Below are positions 6,782 through 10,689 of a stretch of 10,689 bases of DNA, piece by piece. The DNA lies in assembly GCA_019454915.1 (NCBI GenBank), contig JACFNM010000122.1, positions 1 through 10,689 on the forward strand, read 5' to 3'. Position numbers and translations under genes: made by a program. The DNA comes from Chitinophagaceae bacterium. GTDB taxonomy: Bacteria > Bacteroidota > Bacteroidia > Chitinophagales > Chitinophagaceae. The first letter of the stretch is position 1. The number at the start of each line of letters is the position of its first letter. The notes below the pieces were generated by a model. The model searched no databases. It was given only the letters and a program-made list of their open reading frames with translations, and was not told the origin of the DNA.

Positions 6782-7837
6782 ATGAAGCTGAAATATTTTA
6801 AATCCCTGGACGGTTTAAGAACTATAGCAGCTTTTATGGTGATTATCGCTCATTTTTTTTCTCCCTCCAGAATGGGTGGATCAGGATGGGTGACACAAAT
6901 AGCGAAATTCGGAAATTCTGGGGTTTCATTATTTTTCGTGCTGTCGGGATTTGTTATCACCCGAATCCTCATCAATTCCGTAAATAACCACAATTATTTC
7001 ATGACCTTCTATATTCGAAGAATTCTCCGAATTTTCCCTCTCTATTATTCCGCTCTGCTGTGTTATTACTATTTACCCTTCTTATTGAAGTCTTTGTATC
7101 ATTTTTCATTGTCTTTTTCCCATACATTTTACTATTTCACCTATCTTCAAAATTTCGCCAGAACTTTTAATTGGAAATCTTCCGGGCCGCTTCACTTCTG
7201 GTCACTCGCGGTAGAAGAGCATTTTTATTTATTGTGGCCGGCTGTAGTGCTGTTTGCTTACCGCTATAAAAAAGTTAGCCTTTGGAAGATTGCGCTGTTG
7301 CTTGTATTGGCTTCATTTTTGCTTCGTTACCTGATGCTGGCAAAAGGATATTATACAGAATTATTTACATTTACCCGACTAGACCAACTCGTGCTGGGTG
7401 GGATGCTGGCGATACTGGAGAGGAAAGGACTATTGGAAATGAAGTATAAACATATTTATTTTTTAAGTATAGTAATCGGTGGTATATCGTTTATCGCATG
7501 TATTGGACTTCCGGGTCTATACCAGGGCATGTTCAAACACAATGCGTTAGGTTTATTGTATTTTGGAGTGATCGGCTCCTGCGTTATATCAGAGGACAAG
7601 GGAAATATAACCGGCTTTTTGAAGTTAGGTTTTATGCAATACCTGGGTATGATTAGCTATGGCATTTATGTGTGGCATGCGCTGGCCGTAAATGTTGTGG
7701 ATAAATATTTTCTCACAAAGAATCTATTGATTGACCTGGTAATGGTATTCATGTTGACTATTTCCATTGCTTCTTTTAGCTATTGGATTCTCGAAAAACC
7801 CTTCTTAAATCTTAAAAAGTATTTCATTTATGCTTGA
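6782..7837 (+). CDS. Acyltransferase 3 family integral membrane protein (OafA/YrhL-like)
   Basis: A 351-residue polytopic membrane protein with about ten hydrophobic segments. Family marks run in order: SLDGLRTIAAFMVIIAHFF near the N-terminus with the conserved Arg13 and His24, SLFFVLSGFVITRIL (49-63), RRILRIFPLYY, HFWSLAVEEHFYLLWP, and a C-terminal YLGMISYGIYVWH followed by SYWILEKPFL. Acyltransferase-3 proteins typically O-acetylate sugars of surface polysaccharides, using cytoplasmic acetyl-CoA and acting across the cytoplasmic membrane. Here it would modify the glycan made by this locus. There is no SGNH domain, so it is the short form. It follows the ATP-grasp gene by 13 bases. A run of eight T residues lies within codons 24-27. 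The gene is among the most AT-rich in the window: 7081-7140 has 16 G or C in 60 bases. Confidence 0.9.
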   Translation: MKLKYFKSLDGLRTIAAFMVIIAHFFSPSRMGGSGWVTQIAKFGNSGVSLFFVLSGFVITRILINSVNNHNYFMTFYIRRILRIFPLYYSALLCYYYLPFLLKSLYHFSLSFSHTFYYFTYLQNFARTFNWKSSGPLHFWSLAVEEHFYLLWPAVVLFAYRYKKVSLWKIALLLVLASFLLRYLMLAKGYYTELFTFTRLDQLVLGGMLAILERKGLLEMKYKHIYFLSIVIGGISFIACIGLPGLYQGMFKHNALGLLYFGVIGSCVISEDKGNITGFLKLGFMQYLGMISYGIYVWHALAVNVVDKYFLTKNLLIDLVMVFMLTISIASFSYWILEKPFLNLKKYFIYA

Positions 7838-7892
7838 ATTGCCTTAGGTTCGGCTATTTAACCTTGTACTTCATTAATCTTTTATTTTTATT

Positions 7893-7900
7893 TAATTTTG
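7893..7900 (+). promoter_or_regulatory. Candidate Bacteroidota -7 promoter box (TAATTTTG)
   Basis: TAATTTTG matches the TAnnTTTG -7 consensus of Bacteroidota primary-sigma promoters. It lies in the longest space between two genes of the operon (7838-7938) and about 40 bases before the first candidate GTG start of the second PglD-like gene. No well-spaced -33 TTTG was found: the nearest TTG is at 7864-7866, 26 bases upstream of the box, which is longer than usual. The AT-rich setting raises the chance of a coincidental match. Confidence 0.35.
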
Positions 7901-7938
7901 ATCTTAATTGTTGATGAATGTGCGTTCAGTTATGCTGA

Positions 7939-8637
7939 GTGCATAAAGAATTAATTGCCGGACTGGCATTAAAAAAAAACAAACCTGTGAAACTTCTAAT
8001 AGTTGGATGTGGTAATATAGGACAGTTCATCGCTCATAACTTTAAAGAATTTAACCTGACCGGCGTAGAAATAGAGGGCTTTTTGGATGATGATTCGGAA
8101 AGATGGGGTGGAGCAATATGTGGATATCCCGTATTGGGCGGTGTAAATCAATTGGAGAAAATCAGAAATTCCACTTCTGTTGTGGTTGGAATCGGAGACC
8201 CGAGAATCAGAAAGAATATTATTGACGAATATTCATCCGGGAATCTGCTTTTCCCTAATTTGATTTCAAAAAATGTTTGGATTTCAAAAGAGGTATCATT
8301 GGGCAGGGGAATAATTATTTACCCTGGAACACAAATCAATTTTGAATCATCAATTGGAGATTTCGTCATCATCAATATGAATTGTTCTATTGGTCATAAT
8401 AGCACCATCTCACAATTCAGTACACTATCTCCGGGTGTTTCTTTGGGAGGATTTACCCATATCGAAGAGGGGGTCTTGATGGGTATTAATTCGGCTACCA
8501 AGCAGGGAATTCAGATAGGGAAGAACTCGATAGTGGGTGGGATGTCAATGATTGTGAAGGACTTACCTGCAAATGTAACTGCTATGGGCGTGCCTGCCAG
8601 GGTAACAAAAAAGAATCTATCAATCAAAATGAATTAA
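7939..8637 (+). CDS. PglD-like UDP-amino-sugar N-acetyltransferase (hexapeptide repeat), copy 2
   Basis: A 232-residue protein counted from the GTG at 7939; a second in-frame GTG at 7987 gives 216 residues. The later start places the Rossmann motif VKLLIVGCGNIG at the very N-terminus, as is usual in this family, so it may be the true one. No ATG is available nearby. The N-terminal domain binds the UDP-sugar and includes GFLDDD. The beta-helix runs from about residue 115 to 205, with the probable catalytic His153 (long numbering) in CSIGHNSTI. The ending VKDLPANVTAMGVPAR is the typical family end. PglD enzymes acetylate the 4-amino group of UDP-4-amino-4,6-dideoxy-GlcNAc. The aminotransferase that would supply this substrate is encoded immediately downstream, the standard PglD-PglE pairing. 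Confidence 0.87.
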   Translation: MHKELIAGLALKKNKPVKLLIVGCGNIGQFIAHNFKEFNLTGVEIEGFLDDDSERWGGAICGYPVLGGVNQLEKIRNSTSVVVGIGDPRIRKNIIDEYSSGNLLFPNLISKNVWISKEVSLGRGIIIYPGTQINFESSIGDFVIINMNCSIGHNSTISQFSTLSPGVSLGGFTHIEEGVLMGINSATKQGIQIGKNSIVGGMSMIVKDLPANVTAMGVPARVTKKNLSIKMN

Positions 8638-8672
8638 TAGAATTTACCGGTAAGTATTTATAAGATTAAATT

Positions 8673-9812
8673 ATGCTATCAAGAATTTGGCTTTCCTCAC
8701 CCCACATGGGAGAACATGAAAGAATATACGTCAACGAGGCTTTTGACACCAATTGGATTGCACCACTGGGCCCGCACGTAAATAAACTTGAAAAGGAAAT
8801 AGCCGGTTTTCTTCTTCAGAAGAATAAAGAAGAACTGGATGTAGCAGTATTAAGTTCCGGGACAGCAGCGCTTCACTTAGGCTTAATACTTCTCGGAGTG
8901 AAAGCCGGTGATGAAGTGATTTGCCAAAGCATGACCTTTTCTGCGTCTGCAAACCCAATCACTTACCTTGGTGCCAACCCTGTTTTTGTTGACAGCGAAC
9001 CCGATACATGGAACATATCACCAGTATTGTTGGAGGAAGCTATTAAAGACAGAATGGCAAAAGGTAAAAAGCCCAAAGCAATAATACCTGTCCACCTCTA
9101 TGGCATGCCGGCAAAGATGGACGAAATCGTCGGAATTGCTAATCAATATGAAATCCCCATTTTAGAGGATGCGGCTGAGGCTTTAGGAAGCAGTATTAGA
9201 GAAAAAATGTGTGGCACTTTCGGGCAGATAAGTGTTCTCTCGTTTAACGGCAATAAAATTATAACTACATCGGGAGGTGGAGCCATAGTGGCCCATGACG
9301 GAAAATTGATTGAAAAAGCCCGGTTCTTGTCTACCCAGGCCCGGGACCCGGCGCCTCATTACCAGCATTCCCAAATAGGCTATAATTATAGAATGAGCAA
9401 TGTTTGTGCGGCTATCGGCCGCGGACAGATGGAAGTATTACCCAAGCGTATTACTCAACGACGTGCAAACTTCGAATGGTATAAACATGAATTGTCGAAT
9501 ATTGATGGTATTCATTTACTACAGGAGCCCAAAGACTTCTACTCCAATCGCTGGCTGACCACGGTTTTGATAAAGCACCCGTCAATTAACCGGGAAACGC
9601 TAAGACTGGCTATGGAAACAGAAAATATTGAAACGCGTCCACTTTGGAAGCCAATGCATAGCCAGCCGGTTTTTAAAGATGCTCCCTTTTACGGGGACGG
9701 GACTGCAGAAAAAATATTCGATGACGGGCTATGTCTTCCTTCCGGCTCTAACCTGAAAGAGGAAGAAAAAGAAAGAATCTTAGCGGTGATAAAAAGCGTT
9801 TTTAATAAGTAA
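8673..9812 (+). CDS. PglE-like DegT/DnrJ/EryC1/StrS nucleotide-sugar aminotransferase
   Basis: A 379-residue PLP-dependent sugar aminotransferase. SSGTAALHL (61-69) contacts the cofactor phosphate, Asp166 in ILEDAAEALGS pairs with the pyridine nitrogen, and Lys195 in SFNGNKIITTSGGG is the Schiff-base lysine. GYNYRMSN (236-243) is the substrate-loop motif. The lysine context is that of the PglE/LegC subgroup, which transfers an amino group from glutamate to a UDP-4-keto-6-deoxy-GlcNAc-type sugar in the cytoplasm. The product is the natural substrate of the PglD-like enzyme encoded just upstream. The 4,6-dehydratase (PglF type) that would make the keto sugar is not in the window. This is the last + strand gene, and its stop lies inside the terminator hairpin, overlapping the converging gene by 11 bases. 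Confidence 0.92.
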   Translation: MLSRIWLSSPHMGEHERIYVNEAFDTNWIAPLGPHVNKLEKEIAGFLLQKNKEELDVAVLSSGTAALHLGLILLGVKAGDEVICQSMTFSASANPITYLGANPVFVDSEPDTWNISPVLLEEAIKDRMAKGKKPKAIIPVHLYGMPAKMDEIVGIANQYEIPILEDAAEALGSSIREKMCGTFGQISVLSFNGNKIITTSGGGAIVAHDGKLIEKARFLSTQARDPAPHYQHSQIGYNYRMSNVCAAIGRGQMEVLPKRITQRRANFEWYKHELSNIDGIHLLQEPKDFYSNRWLTTVLIKHPSINRETLRLAMETENIETRPLWKPMHSQPVFKDAPFYGDGTAEKIFDDGLCLPSGSNLKEEEKERILAVIKSVFNK

Positions 9813-9820
9813 ACGCTTTT
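9792..9820. terminator. Bidirectional intrinsic terminator between converging genes
   Basis: AAAAGCGTTT (9792-9801) and AAACGCTTTT (9811-9820) form a perfect 10-bp inverted repeat around the nine-base loop TTAATAAGT. The symmetrical A and T ends give each strand a hairpin finishing in a U tract, as expected for an intrinsic terminator serving both directions. The TAA stop of the aminotransferase (9810-9812) and the TTA, read as TAA on the - strand, of the oxidoreductase (9802-9804) both lie in or beside the loop. The core stem has only three G-C pairs, so its strength may be moderate. Confidence 0.7.
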
Positions 9821-10689
9821 CCGCCTGCCATAACTTCCTGGGTCTTTTCATCGAAGGTTACTTTCTGACCGGTCCGGTAAGCGGCATTGGACATAATAAC
9901 CGCAATAGAATGGTTATAGCCTGCTTCAATAGGAGCATTCGGCTGCTTCCTGCTGCGCACACATTCCATCCAATTGCGTACATGCGACACGGTGAGATCA
10001 TCACTCCCGGTGTTTGCATCGGTCGTTACCTTAGCAGCCAGGTCATTCAGTGACATACTGGGTAGCAGGTTTGCTTTCATGCCCATAGCACCGGCATATT
10101 TTTCATTTAGTCCTCCTTCCGGGCTAATCTGATTGGTATCCAGGTTAAGCGTCCCGCCGTTTGAATAATAGATCTCCTTAACCCCACCCTCGAGTTCGTC
10201 ATCCTGGAGCTGAAAATTACCTGGAAGCCGTTCGTAAGATCGCTGGGTGGTCCGTAATCGAATACAGCGGTCATCGTATCCGCGTTTTTCCTGCCATCCT
10301 TCCAGGCATATATACCCCCGTTTACCGCCACGCTTCGCGGATGAGCTAGATTGGCAAACCAGTGAACCGTATCAATCTGGTGGCACATCCATTGACCGGG
10401 AATACCCGATGAATAAGGCCAGAACAAGCGGAATTCCAAATACTTTCTCGGATCAAAGGCCTCATAAGGGCGATTCAGTAAATATCGCTTCCAGTCTGTA
10501 TCCGCTTCTTTTAACAGCGGCACCACATCCGGCCTCCTCCAACGACCGGGTTGATTTACATTCCAGATCAGTTCTACTGATACAATGGGGCCGAATTTTC
10601 CCTGGTTGATAAAATCATAGGCAGACTGATAAGCCGCGCCACTTCTTCTCTGCGATCCTATCTGAACTATCTTTCCACTATCTTTCACA
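9802..10689 (-). pseudogene. Gfo/Idh/MocA family oxidoreductase, 3' part, with a frameshift near 10190
   Basis: This is the C-terminal part, about 295 residues, of a Gfo/Idh/MocA-type dehydrogenase running leftward; its 5' end lies beyond the window. The GTG at 10686-10688 is internal, not a start. The first section (10689 to about 10192) reads GKIVQIGSQRRSG, QPGRWRRPD and GIPGQWMCHQIDTVHWF, ending in GFQVIFSSRMTN. The next frame (about 10193 to 9802) continues with GGVKEIYYSNGGTLNLD, GLNEKYAGAMGMKANL and VRNWMECVRSRKQ, ending GGKAFTY. One missing base near the CTCGAG at 10189-10194 explains the break. Left uncorrected, the upstream frame runs to a stop at 10107. Family members are NAD(P)-dependent sugar oxidoreductases, and many are exported. 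The NAD-binding domain is outside the window. Its GC content is clearly higher than that of the + strand genes, so it is likely flanking chromosome. A sequencing error is a real alternative to a true pseudogene. Confidence 0.75.

Noticed and set aside
6853..6860. Eight-T run in the acyltransferase-3 gene, and an eight-A run at 3717-3724 in the second KAS III gene, as phase-variation tracts.
   Set aside because: Runs of eight A or T are expected about once or twice by chance in a window of this composition, and neither is next to a start codon.
10180..10205. Programmed -1 ribosomal frameshifting in the oxidoreductase.
   Set aside because: The G-rich stretch contains no X-XXY-YYZ slippery heptamer in the zero frame, and this enzyme family is not known to use recoding.
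10247..10609. A 120-codon open frame on the + strand.
   Set aside because: It is antisense to the Gfo/Idh/MocA coding region, whose - strand translation is plainly family-like; the + strand product is basic, Ser/Pro/Arg-rich and without a domain.

Overview
The window looks like the distal part of a surface-polysaccharide (O-antigen or capsule type) locus from a Bacteroidota bacterium. This rests on protein-family character, on the near absence of Shine-Dalgarno sequences before the starts, on one candidate Bacteroidota -7 box (TAnnTTTG) at 7893-7900, and on the AT-rich coding sequence. The genus cannot be fixed from the sequence.

Layout. Positions 77-9812 hold eleven tightly packed genes, all on the + strand. 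The first block (77-3906) encodes a PglD-like hexapeptide acyltransferase, a stand-alone acyl carrier protein, an SDR ketoreductase and two consecutive KAS III enzymes. The second block (3963-7837) encodes a small PglC-like phosphoglycosyl transferase, two different ATP-grasp proteins in tandem and a membrane acyltransferase-3 protein. The third block (about 7939-9812) encodes a second PglD-like acyltransferase and a PglE-like DegT/DnrJ/EryC1/StrS aminotransferase. The locus ends at a perfect 10-bp hairpin (9792-9820) whose loop region holds the stop codons of two converging genes. Beyond it, on the - strand, lies the 3' part of a Gfo/Idh/MocA oxidoreductase that is more GC-rich and carries a single-base frameshift near 10190. 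It is probably chromosomal flank rather than part of the locus. No tRNA, rRNA, CRISPR array or insertion sequence was seen, and no gap between genes exceeds about 125 bases.

How the genes may work together (inference). The aminotransferase would make a UDP-4-amino-4,6-dideoxy sugar. The PglD-like enzymes would acylate its 4-amino group. The PglC-like enzyme would load the finished sugar phosphate onto undecaprenyl phosphate. The ACP, ketoreductase and KAS III pair, with no dehydratase or enoyl reductase beside them, look like a small dedicated line that builds a short hydroxyacyl chain (3-hydroxybutyryl, or 3,5-dihydroxyhexanoyl if both KAS III act in turn) for N-acylation of that sugar. The ATP-grasp pair and the acyltransferase-3 protein may add further amide or ester decorations. 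The matching 4,6-dehydratase, flippase, polymerase and most glycosyltransferases are not in the window.
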